In this document: in pieces, positions 15,197 to 22,033 of the stretch | Position numbering within the stretch: position 1 is the stretch's first letter | Layout of the letters: the number at the start of each line of letters is the position of its first letter | Source of the DNA: DAOVRL01 sp964459805 | GTDB lineage: Bacteria > Planctomycetota > Phycisphaerae > Sedimentisphaerales > Anaerobacaceae | Assembly (NCBI GenBank): GCA_964459805.1 | Contig: CAYWOD010000032.1 | Span: forward strand, 1 to 22,112 | DNA length: 22,112 bases | Direction: 5' to 3' | Made by a program: the position numbers and the translations under genes | Notes under the pieces: generated by a model | The model's input: the letters and a program-made list of their open reading frames with translations, nothing else | Told to the model about the DNA's origin: nothing | Databases searched by the model: none

Positions 15197-15910
15197 AAAT
15201 ATTGCCGAGCCGATGCGAAGGATTGTTGCGCCTTCCTTGATGGCCACCTCGTAGTCGGAGCTCATACCCATACTAAGCTCGGCAAACTCCGGGCCGACGA
15301 TTTTCTCACCGCGCATCTCAGCAAACAGCTCACGAGCGCGAACAAAACAGGCCCGCACGATGTCCTTATTATGAGTGAGCGGCGCCATCGTCATAAGACC
15401 AACCAGTTGGAAACTTGGCAGGGTGGCTATCTGCTCAGCCAGATGGGTGGCGGCACCGACTGGAACACCATATTTCTGCGGCTCGTTGGAGGTGTTGACC
15501 TGCAGAAGCACCCTGGGACACAGGTTGAGCTTTGCGGCCGAGGCATTTATCTCCTCAGCCAGGCGAAGCGTATCGACCGAATGTATCAGAGAAGCTACAG
15601 GCAAGACCTGTCGAACCTTATTGCGCTGCAGATGGCCTATCATATGCCAATTGACTTGTTTTGGAGAGCTCGAATTCTTGTCGTTTGCCTGCAGGAAACC
15701 GGTTACCTCAGTGGAAACCTTCTTTAGCTGTTGAACGCGATTTTCACCAAGCTCCGTGCAGCCAAGACGTATAACCTCTTTGATCGCCTCCATTGTCGCA
15801 GATTTGGTTACGACGACGAGCTTTATCTCGCCTGGCTCCCTGCCCACCCGGGCACAGGCAGAGTTGATGGTCTGCTTTACGTGCTCAATTCTCTCAGAAA
15901 TCTTTGACAT
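15188..15910 (-). CDS. yggS: YggS-family PLP-binding protein (PLP homeostasis)
   Basis: A 240-residue PLPBP/YggS/PROSC protein, a single-domain fold-type III PLP carrier involved in vitamin B6 and amino-acid homeostasis; no enzymatic activity is established for the family. The start at 15910 gives MSKISERIEHVK and puts the PLP lysine at K36 in LVVVTKSA, the same position as in E. coli YggS. An in-frame ATG 9 bp upstream is also possible. Further family motifs are GENRVQQL, WHMIGHLQRNKVR, SVDTLRLA, LLQVNTSNE, LSMGMSSDYEVAI and LRIGSAIFAG at the C-terminus. The phosphatase gene lies 262 bp downstream on the same strand. Confidence 0.95.
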   Translation of the reverse strand: MSKISERIEHVKQTINSACARVGREPGEIKLVVVTKSATMEAIKEVIRLGCTELGENRVQQLKKVSTEVTGFLQANDKNSSSPKQVNWHMIGHLQRNKVRQVLPVASLIHSVDTLRLAEEINASAAKLNLCPRVLLQVNTSNEPQKYGVPVGAATHLAEQIATLPSFQLVGLMTMAPLTHNKDIVRACFVRARELFAEMRGEKIVGPEFAELSMGMSSDYEVAIKEGATILRIGSAIFAG

Positions 15911-16239
15911 TACAAACATCCAGAGACCCAAGCAGGAAAACCGATTGGCTGCAAACGACGATGCGCCCAAAATACCAGTCTGTGGAAGACATTGCCAGCA
16001 TAAAAGTCAGCGAAGCCTAATTTTCGGCGGCCCTATTTTCTGGACGGCGCAGATGGTGGTTGACTGCCGAATCCGGGGAGTTCGGGCAAAGGTTCGGCTG
16101 ATCGCTGCGGACAGGTCCTGGCAGGGTCGTGATTTGGTTAGACCTTTGTTGCGGGCGTATATTCTGCGGCCCTCGGCTGGTTTGGGGGCCGGTTTTTGTC
16201 ACGCGGAACATTGTGAGAACGGTCGGTGGTGAGATTTGT

Positions 16240-16260
16240 AGGTTATAGTACGAGCCAATA
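16240..16260 (-). promoter_or_regulatory. Shared upstream motif (yggS side)
   Basis: Read on the minus strand it is TATTGGCTCG followed by TACTATAACCT, matching 14944-14967 except for a 3-bp gap. It lies about 330 bp before yggS and about 90 bp from the start of the divergent ncRNA candidate, so which transcript it serves is unclear. Confidence 0.4.
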
Positions 16261-16348
16261 CGGCGGATATTCAAGGCATTTGGTCCGATATTCGTTGTTC
16301 AGACGGTACGAGCACTGAAAAAAGGACGAAAAAAAGTCAATTTTTCAC

Positions 16349-16377
16349 TTGCATTTTGCCGACTGAGCTTATATAAT
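16349..16377 (+). promoter_or_regulatory. Strong sigma70-type promoter
   Basis: TTGCAT (16349-16354), a 17-bp spacer and a perfect TATAAT (16372-16377). The predicted start at A16384 coincides with the first base of the closing stem of the RNA candidate. No downstream plus-strand gene exists for several kilobases, so it should drive a short non-coding or micro-peptide transcript. Confidence 0.7.
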
Positions 16378-16383
16378 GGTATT

Positions 16384-16592
16384 ACAAGAAAGTAGGGGGT
16401 TTAGGGATAAGTCCCCTCAGGAGTGTCTCTTTCGTTTTTTTCTTTGACAATGAATAGACCGAAGAGTTGCTTTTTTCAGTTGGTATCTAATATAGTGAAG
16501 CTATGCTGCTTTTTGCAGCATACAAACCTCGGCGAGGCAGTGTGGTGCACCGGTCTCCCCCCCAGCCGGTCCCACCACCTCGCCTATTTTGT
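16384..16592 (+). ncRNA. Putative structured RNA, about 209 nt
   Basis: From the predicted start, the sequence can fold as follows. AGGGGG (16394-16399) pairs with TCCCCT (16412-16417). TATGCTGC (16502-16509) pairs with GCAGCATA (16515-16522) around five T. A nested stem of GGCGAGG, TGGTG and ACCGG (16531-16553) pairs with CCGGT, CACCA and CCTCGCC (16566-16584), then TATTTT. The 5' end ACAAGAAAGTAGG can pair, with bulges, to the 3' end CCTATTTTGT (16583-16592), as in RNAs with a closing stem such as 6S RNA. Length is in the 6S range, but I cannot confirm the family. An alternative is a leader for a 53-residue peptide. Confidence 0.4.
16531..16590 (+). terminator. Strong nested hairpin followed by TATTTT
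   Basis: Three co-linear stem blocks, 7, 5 and 5 bp (16531-16553 with 16566-16584), close a 12-nt C-rich loop, then TATTTTGTG. This is a likely intrinsic end for the RNA starting at 16384. It could also slow transcription arriving from the opposite strand. Confidence 0.55.
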
Positions 16593-16657
16593 GCGCGTAG
16601 GGGCAGCCTGAGCTGATTTGCGCGTGGTCATCAAGTGGTCAGGTGATTCTCTCCGGC

Positions 16658-17068
16658 CTATTGTCCGCGGACTTGGACTACGACCGTTCTGCTGCGGGGG
16701 CCGTCGAATTCACAGAAGAATATGGCCTGCCAGGAGCCGAGCTTCAGTGCCGCGTCTCTTATCAGGACTTGCTCGCTACAGCCAACCAGTGAGCTCTTGC
16801 AATGAGCGTCCGAGTTGCCCTCGAAATGCCGATAGCCCGGCCGAGAATGGGGTATCAGCTCCTCAAGCGTCAGGAGGATGTCCTGTGGAACTGTCGGGTC
16901 GGCGTTTTCGTTTATGGTAATCGCCGCCGTCGTATGAGGGCAATAGACTATTGCATCGCCGTCGGCAATTCCCGATTCCTTCACGACGGTGCTGACCTTG
17001 CGCGTAATGTCAATCATCTGGTTACGACCGCTGGTACTGACGCGAAAATCCTTTTGCACTATCTTCAT
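16658..17068 (-). CDS. yjbQ: YjbQ/UPF0047 family protein
   Basis: A 136-residue member of the UPF0047 (YjbQ) family. It carries the conserved PHTTAAITINENADP (about 44-58), GNSDAHCKSSLVG (about 84-96) with family His/Cys residues, and LGSWQAIFFCEFDGPR near the end. Some members show weak thiamin-phosphate-synthase activity, but the physiological function of the family is not settled. The gene is 114 bp downstream of argS on the same strand, separated by a heptad array and a short GC-rich repeat, so co-transcription with rsfS-argS is possible. Length is normal. Confidence 0.93.
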   Translation of the reverse strand: MKIVQKDFRVSTSGRNQMIDITRKVSTVVKESGIADGDAIVYCPHTTAAITINENADPTVPQDILLTLEELIPHSRPGYRHFEGNSDAHCKSSLVGCSEQVLIRDAALKLGSWQAIFFCEFDGPRSRTVVVQVRGQ

Positions 17069-17088
17069 AGCTCTCGGCCTTCGTCTCT

Positions 17089-17116
17089 CGTGAATCGTAT
17101 CTCGTATTGCGTATGT
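17089..17116. repeat. Heptad array in argS-yjbQ spacer
   Basis: Four in-phase heptads (CGTGAAT, CGTATCT, CGTATTG, CGTATGT). The unit is the same as in the array at 3828-3904, some 13 kb away. Confidence 0.7.
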
Positions 17117-17137
17117 AGCATTGTTTCAATAGATTTC

Positions 17138-17170
17138 TCGACTGCTCGTTCGACTGCGCTCAGGACAGGG
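17138..17170. repeat. 12-bp tandem pair and GC-rich motif
   Basis: TCGACTGCTCGT (17138-17149) is followed directly by TCGACTGCGCTC (17150-17161) and then AGGACAGGG. It looks like a dispersed intergenic repeat rather than coding sequence. It starts 13 bp from the argS stop. Confidence 0.45.
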
Positions 17171-17182
17171 CTCCAAATGACA

Positions 17183-19021
17183 TCACATCTGCTCGACAAC
17201 TCCTATGCCCAAAAGTCCACTGAGGCCGTGCCCGATGACCCTCGCAGTCAGATCACAGAGCAAAAGTCTTGTGGGCCTTTTGTCGGGCCCGGCATCCAGA
17301 ACAGGACAGTTCGTATAAAACGCACTGAATTTCTGTGCCAGCTCATAAAGGTAACTGGTCAGGTAATTGGGCCGGTAGTCGGCGGCGGCAGCTTGAATCG
17401 CCTCGCCGTAGCGAATCAGATACTTCGCTAAATCCAGCTCAGCCGGTTCAGTCAAACTCAATGTCTCCACCCCGGCAAGCTCGGTCTCGATATCCACATC
17501 CCTGCTCTGTGCCCTGCGCTCAATCGATTTTATCCGCGCGTATGCGTACTGCATATACGGAGCGGTATTACCGTCCATCGCTAACATCTTGTCGAAGTTG
17601 AAGATATAGTCGCTCGTCCGGTTGTTGGAAAAATCAGCATACTTGACGGCGCCGATCCCGACCGCCTTCGCGATTTGGTCCTTTTTCCGTGCGGGCAACT
17701 CCGGGTTCTTCTCTTCCACGACCGCCCTTGCCCGCTCGACGGCTTCATCAAGCAGCTCTTTCAATTTCACGTTCTCGCCTTCACGGGTCTTAAGAGGCGC
17801 GCCGTCGTCGCCGAGAATAGTTCCGAACATAACGTGAACAAACTCTGTCTTCTGTCTCCTGTCTCCTCTCTCCTGTCTTACATCCCACCCGGCCATCCGT
17901 GCAACTGCAAAGAGCATCTCAAAGTGCAGCTTCTGCCGCGCATCGGTAACATAAACTATCGCATCCGCACCCAGCTCATCAACACGATACCGCAACGCCG
18001 CCAAGTCCGTAGTAGCATACAAATAAGCCCCATCCGACTTGCGAATAATAAACGGCAAAGGCTCCCCCTCTTTGTTCTTAAACCGCTCCGGAAAAACACA
18101 AACCGCACCATCAGATTCCACTGCCAACCCTTTCTGCTTCAATTCCTCAACAACACCAGTCAGGTCATCTTTGTAGGCACTTTCCCCCCGAGAGTAAGCT
18201 CCCAGCGGTACGTGGAGTTTATCGTAGATTTCCTTATAGTGCTTTTCCGACTCGCGGACAATCTGTCGCCAAAGAGTTATCCAAAGCTGTTTCCCGGCGT
18301 GCAAACCGGCAATTGCTTCTCGTGCTTCCTCTGCAAATACATCGTCATTGTCAAAGAGCTGCTTTGCCTCTCTATAAAATGACTCAAGGTCAGAAAGAAT
18401 AATCGCGTTTGAGACGTCATGCCCACTCTTGCCGATAGCTATACGTTTTCTGGCGAGCAAGGCACAAAGCATTCCGAATTGTGTCCCCCAGTCTCCAATG
18501 TGGTTCTGGGGGATGACCTCGTGCCCTAAGAATTGGAGAAGGTTCCAGATACAGTCGCCTATGATCGTGCTTCTGAGGTGACCAACATGCATCTCTTTGG
18601 CAATATTGGGCGCGGAGAAGTCAAGGACAATGGTCTTCGGATTCGCGACTTGGCTAATCCCGAATCTTGGGTACGGTCTACGAATTCCGTCTGGATAGGT
18701 TTCGTCCACATAATCATAGGATATTTCGAGCAGCCGCTCGGCGAGGAAATGGGCTTTTAATCGCAGATTGATAAATCCCGGCCCGGCCACCTCCGGCGGC
18801 TCGCAGATATCGCCAAGGTCCAGATTCTTCACCACCTCCTCAGCGAGCGTGCGCGGATTGGTCTTGACCTTCTTGGCCAGCCCCATGACGCCATTAGCCT
18901 GATAATCGCCAAACTTAGGGTCCGTCGAAGGCCGCACTATCGCCGGACAGCCCTCCACCCCCGCAGCCGCAGCCATCGCAGCAGATATCCGTTCCTCAAG
19001 AATGTCAACGACAAGCTTCAT
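17183..19021 (-). CDS. argS: Arginyl-tRNA synthetase
   Basis: A 612-residue class I synthetase charging tRNA-Arg. The N-terminal tRNA-recognition (Add-1) domain is about 1-110. The catalytic core has SAPNIAKEMHVGH (HIGH at 145-148), YATTDLAALRYR and the KMSK-equivalent LKTREGE. The C-terminal anticodon-binding domain contains NTAPYMQYAYARI and LAQKFSAFYTNCPV. Two segments look expanded relative to typical ArgS: residues about 101-125 before the HIGH region, and about 382-394, where a 35-bp heptad array is translated as RQERGDRRQKTE. The frame is open throughout and catalytic motifs are intact, so the enzyme is presumably functional. It starts 15 bp after rsfS with no clear ribosome-binding site, suggesting coupling. 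Confidence 0.97.
   Translation of the reverse strand: MKLVVDILEERISAAMAAAAGVEGCPAIVRPSTDPKFGDYQANGVMGLAKKVKTNPRTLAEEVVKNLDLGDICEPPEVAGPGFINLRLKAHFLAERLLEISYDYVDETYPDGIRRPYPRFGISQVANPKTIVLDFSAPNIAKEMHVGHLRSTIIGDCIWNLLQFLGHEVIPQNHIGDWGTQFGMLCALLARKRIAIGKSGHDVSNAIILSDLESFYREAKQLFDNDDVFAEEAREAIAGLHAGKQLWITLWRQIVRESEKHYKEIYDKLHVPLGAYSRGESAYKDDLTGVVEELKQKGLAVESDGAVCVFPERFKNKEGEPLPFIIRKSDGAYLYATTDLAALRYRVDELGADAIVYVTDARQKLHFEMLFAVARMAGWDVRQERGDRRQKTEFVHVMFGTILGDDGAPLKTREGENVKLKELLDEAVERARAVVEEKNPELPARKKDQIAKAVGIGAVKYADFSNNRTSDYIFNFDKMLAMDGNTAPYMQYAYARIKSIERRAQSRDVDIETELAGVETLSLTEPAELDLAKYLIRYGEAIQAAAADYRPNYLTSYLYELAQKFSAFYTNCPVLDAGPDKRPTRLLLCDLTARVIGHGLSGLLGIGVVEQM
17843..17877 (-). repeat. Heptad array inside argS coding sequence
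   Basis: On the minus strand five units run in phase: GACAGGA, GAGAGGA, GACAGGA, GACAGAA, GACAGAG. They encode a hydrophilic, Arg/Glu/Gln-rich insert at about residues 382-394 of ArgS, between AGW and HVMFG, where the family is normally short. 35 bp is not a multiple of three, so flanking bases must have been lost or gained to keep the frame. Confidence 0.8.
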
Positions 19022-19055
19022 TCAAATAGTCAATAATCAATCATCAATAATCAAT
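19021..19055. repeat. Heptad array spanning rsfS stop and argS start
   Basis: Five heptads on the plus strand (TTCAAAT, AGTCAAT, AATCAAT, CATCAAT, AATCAAT). They supply the last codons of rsfS (LIIDD-stop), the whole 15-bp spacer, and abut the argS ATG. Confidence 0.75.
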
Positions 19056-19399
19056 TTCTCAGCGTCGCCCCAGAGCAGTTCGAGGTCGTAGTATTCTCGA
19101 TACTCGCTGTCGAAGATGTGGATTACGACATCGACATAGTCCAGCAGAATCCACCGCGCCTGGTCATAGCCGGCCCTGCCGAAACGCTGCAGGCCCTGGT
19201 CCCTGGCGGCCTGGCAGATTTCATCGGCGACGGTCCGCATTTGCCTGTTGCTCGTGCCGGTGGCGATTACAAAATAGTCGGTGGCCGGCGACTTGCCCTT
19301 CAAATCCAGGACCACGATATCGGTGCAATGCCGCCCGGCCGCTAACTTCGCAGCCGACAGGGCAAATGTCCTCGCCTGTTCACTTTCGGTGTCCGTCAA
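19037..19399 (-). CDS. rsfS: Ribosomal silencing factor RsfS
   Basis: A 120-residue RsfS (YbeB/Iojap) protein that binds ribosomal protein uL14 and blocks subunit joining during starvation. Family motifs are DIVVLDLKGKSPATDYFVIATG, GTSNRQM, RWILLDYVDVVIHIFD and REYYDLELLWGDA. The start is a TTG at 19399 with GAGG 9 bp upstream; there is no earlier ATG and the length is normal. It is the first gene of rsfS-argS and probably has its own promoter (19454-19482), with the hppA terminator just upstream. The C-terminal five residues are repeat-encoded. Confidence 0.94.
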   Translation of the reverse strand: MTDTESEQARTFALSAAKLAAGRHCTDIVVLDLKGKSPATDYFVIATGTSNRQMRTVADEICQAARDQGLQRFGRAGYDQARWILLDYVDVVIHIFDSEYREYYDLELLWGDAEKLIIDD

Positions 19400-19423
19400 A
19401 TCTCAAATCCTCAACGTCAATAG

Positions 19424-19449
19424 AAAAAGGGCAGCCAATTCGGCCGCCC
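19424..19449 (-). terminator. hppA intrinsic terminator
   Basis: On the minus strand GGGCGGCC (19442-19449) pairs with GGCTGCCC (19429-19436), 8 bp with one G-U, around a 5-nt loop, followed directly by TTTTT (19424-19428). This is the clearest intrinsic terminator in the window, 90 bp past the hppA stop. Confidence 0.85.
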
Positions 19450-19453
19450 CGAT

Positions 19454-19482
19454 AGATTACACTTATAAGCAGTTCACGTCAA
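19454..19482 (-). promoter_or_regulatory. rsfS promoter candidate
   Basis: On the minus strand TTGACG (19477-19482), a 17-bp spacer and TAATCT (19454-19459). The predicted start, near 19447, falls inside the 5' arm of the hppA terminator, so the rsfS transcript would begin with a shortened stem. Confidence 0.5.
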
Positions 19483-19537
19483 CCGCCCAGCCCCCGGCAA
19501 ACAGCCGCTTTTTTCGCATCCCCGAAGCAAAACACGC

Positions 19538-21940
19538 TCATTTGCCGCCCAAGTGCAGCCATTCGCTGATTTGCGGGGCGAACTTCACGATAACGCCCGA
19601 GAAAACCACGCTGACCATCGTCATCAGCTTTATCAGAATGTTCAGACTCGGTCCGGAGGTGTCCTTGCAGGGGTCGCCAACGGTGTCACCAACGACGGCG
19701 GCCTTATGTGCATCGGACCCTTTTCCACCGTGGGCGCCCTTTTCGATGTACTTCTTGGCGTTATCCCAGGCGCCGCCTGCGTTGTTGAGCGTAATCGCAA
19801 GGGCAAAGCCGCAGGTCAATCCCCCCGCCAAAAGCCCCATCACCCCGGCCACACCTAAAAGCAATCCCGTGACGACCGGAACGATAATCGCTAACAGCGA
19901 CGGCAGAATCATCTCTTTCTGCGCCCCTTTGGTCGAAATCGAGACGCACCGTGCATAATCCGGCTGGCCGGTGCCTTCCATAATCCCGGCGATCTCCTTA
20001 AATTGGCGGCGGACCTCATTGACCATAGCGCCGGCCGCCCTGCCGACCGCCTTCATCGTCATCGCACAAAATACAAACGCCATCATAGCCCCTATAAAAA
20101 GACCCCCAATCAGCTTTGGATTCATAATGTTCATCCCGTAGGCGCTGACAAATTCCATAATGTCGGCGGTTTTCACATTTATCGCGTCTCCGACCCCGTC
20201 TTTGGCGGCAAAAGCAATTGTGCCCACGTGATATATTCCGGTAGCGCTTTCCTCGGCAAGTCTCGCTATCCAGATTCGCACTTCCTCAATGTAGGCCGCC
20301 AATAGAGCCATTGCCGTCAAGGCAGCCGAGCCTATCGCAAAACCCTTTCCCGTCGCAGCGGTGGTATTGCCGAGGGCATCGAGGGCATCGGTCCTCTTCC
20401 TGACCTCCTCGCCCAGGCCGCTCATCTCGGCGTTGCCGCCGGCGTTATCTGCTATCGGCCCATAAGCATCGGTCGCTAAGGTAATGCCCAATGTGGCCAG
20501 CATCCCGACCGCCGCAAACCCGATGCCGTAGAGGCCCATTGAAGTGTTGGTAAAGCCCCCGGCAAAGCCGAACGCACACAAAATGCCGATAACAATCGTT
20601 ATTACCGGCAGACCGGCCGAAAACATACCGGTAGCAAGACCGTCGATAATCGTTGTTGCAGCCCCCATCTTTGTCTGCTCGGCGATACCGCGGACCGGTT
20701 TGTACTCATCTGAGGTATAGTATTCGCTAAATTGACCTATCAGCACACCGGCCGCCAGCCCGGAGATAACCGAGCCGAAAATGCCCCACGTAATCCAGCC
20801 GGCCCAGGCCAACCCCGCCACGGCGAAAATAATCAGACCCGAACTGCCCAAAGTCCCCAACAAAAGTGCATGCAGCAGGTTCTTCTGGCTGGCGTCCTCC
20901 TTGCAGCGAACCATGAATATGCCCGCAATCGATAGGATAATGCCCATTCCCGCAACAAGCATCGGCGCCAGAACGGCACGCAAAACATCCGCCTGGCTGG
21001 ATAACGTCAAAGCAGCCCCAAGCGCAGCCGTCGCAAGAATCGAGCCGCAGTAGCTCTCGTAAAGGTCGGCACCCATACCGGCAACGTCGCCGACGTTATC
21101 ACCCACATTATCAGCGATAGTAGCCGGGTTTCGCGGGTCGTCTTCCGGGATACCCGCCTCGACTTTGCCGACCAGATCGGCCCCCACATCGGCCGCCTTG
21201 GTGTAGATTCCGCCGCCGACACGGGCAAACAGCGCCTGCGTCGAGGCGCCCATCCCAAACGTAATCATCGTCGTGGTAATCTCAACAAGCTTGTGGTCGG
21301 AGCTCATCCCCGCCTTGACCAGTGTCAGACCGAGGAAGTCAAGGCCTTCGGTCATATTCGCCGCCGTATAAACCACCTTATCCAGAATCAGATACCACAG
21401 CGAGATGTCCAGCAGGCCGAACCCCACAACGACAAGGCCCATAACCGCACCGGAGCGAAAGGCCACCTGCAGACCGCTGTTCAGGCTCTTGCTGGCGCCC
21501 TGAGCCGTCCGGGCAGAGGCGTTTGTCGCCGTCTTCATCCCCAAAAACCCGCACAGGCCGCTGAAAAATCCACCTGTCAGAAACGCCACCGGAACAAACG
21601 GGTTTTGAACGCCCAAATAAGCGCAGAAAGCCAGGATAGCCAGCAGGACCAGAAACACCAATGAAACAACGCTGTATTGCCTGAACAGATACGCGTATGC
21701 CCCTTCTCGCACGTAGCGGGCAATTTCTATCATTCTCTCGGTGCCTTCCGGGGCCTCCATCACCTTTTTGTAGAAATACCACGCGAAGCCCAGCGCCAAC
21801 AGCGAAGCTATCGGCGCAATCCACCAGCTCCAAGGCGTCCCGGCCATCTCTGCCGATTCGGCGCCTTCGGCCGCCATTGCCGTTGTGCTAAAGACAAGGC
21901 TCGGCACCGAAAGACCAACGATGCTTTTGAGAACTTTCAC
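19538..21940 (-). CDS. hppA: Membrane-bound proton/sodium-translocating pyrophosphatase
   Basis: An 800-residue integral-membrane pyrophosphatase that couples PPi hydrolysis to H+ or Na+ export. A signal-peptide-like start (MKVLKSIVGLSVPSLVFSTT, then AMAAEG) precedes about 16 transmembrane segments. Catalytic motifs are present: GGGIYTKAADVGADLVGKVE, DDPRNPATIADNVGDNVGD, and near the C-terminus KGSDAHKAAVVGDTVGDP. GNTTAATGKG (524-533) has Ala528 where K+-independent enzymes have Lys, so this is the K+-dependent type; the pumped ion cannot be decided here. The GTG start has AAGGAG 7 bp upstream. It is a single-gene unit with its own promoter and a strong terminator. Confidence 0.97.
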   Translation of the reverse strand: MKVLKSIVGLSVPSLVFSTTAMAAEGAESAEMAGTPWSWWIAPIASLLALGFAWYFYKKVMEAPEGTERMIEIARYVREGAYAYLFRQYSVVSLVFLVLLAILAFCAYLGVQNPFVPVAFLTGGFFSGLCGFLGMKTATNASARTAQGASKSLNSGLQVAFRSGAVMGLVVVGFGLLDISLWYLILDKVVYTAANMTEGLDFLGLTLVKAGMSSDHKLVEITTTMITFGMGASTQALFARVGGGIYTKAADVGADLVGKVEAGIPEDDPRNPATIADNVGDNVGDVAGMGADLYESYCGSILATAALGAALTLSSQADVLRAVLAPMLVAGMGIILSIAGIFMVRCKEDASQKNLLHALLLGTLGSSGLIIFAVAGLAWAGWITWGIFGSVISGLAAGVLIGQFSEYYTSDEYKPVRGIAEQTKMGAATTIIDGLATGMFSAGLPVITIVIGILCAFGFAGGFTNTSMGLYGIGFAAVGMLATLGITLATDAYGPIADNAGGNAEMSGLGEEVRKRTDALDALGNTTAATGKGFAIGSAALTAMALLAAYIEEVRIWIARLAEESATGIYHVGTIAFAAKDGVGDAINVKTADIMEFVSAYGMNIMNPKLIGGLFIGAMMAFVFCAMTMKAVGRAAGAMVNEVRRQFKEIAGIMEGTGQPDYARCVSISTKGAQKEMILPSLLAIIVPVVTGLLLGVAGVMGLLAGGLTCGFALAITLNNAGGAWDNAKKYIEKGAHGGKGSDAHKAAVVGDTVGDPCKDTSGPSLNILIKLMTMVSVVFSGVIVKFAPQISEWLHLGGK

Positions 21941-22005
21941 TTGTCTGCTCCTTTTCCTGCTCGGTTACAATTTCCACCTGTTACAACGCATACAAAATTG
22001 CCCGC

Positions 22006-22033
22006 AGTCTAATCGAAGAGAGCCTTTTTTCAA
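22006..22033 (-). promoter_or_regulatory. hppA promoter candidate
   Basis: On the minus strand TTGAAA (22028-22033), a 16-bp spacer and TAGACT (22006-22011). This gives a leader of about 60 nt before the GTG. The remaining bases to 22112 show no gene. Confidence 0.45.

Larger units (their letters stand above)
15911..16657. other. Gene-free region with ncRNA candidate
   Basis: About 750 bp without a convincing protein gene between yggS and yjbQ, both on the minus strand. It contains the shared motif (16240-16260), a strong plus-strand promoter (16349-16377) and a series of hairpins ending near 16592. A 53-codon frame from ATG 16450 and a longer GTG version cross the hairpins, but they look Cys-rich and random. 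Confidence 0.6.

Noticed and set aside
15007..15198. 63-codon minus-strand frame with a Lys/Pro-rich end
   Set aside because: Overlaps the yggS terminus, has no ribosome-binding site and no recognisable family. It could be a dispersed repeat, but nothing supports a gene.
16423..16611. Small plus-strand protein gene after the strong promoter
   Set aside because: The GTG version starts inside an AGGAG string and the ATG version lacks a ribosome-binding site. The sequence is dominated by hairpins, so a structured RNA is the better reading.
17675..18382. 235-codon plus-strand frame
   Set aside because: Shadow of argS; low-complexity composition with no domain.
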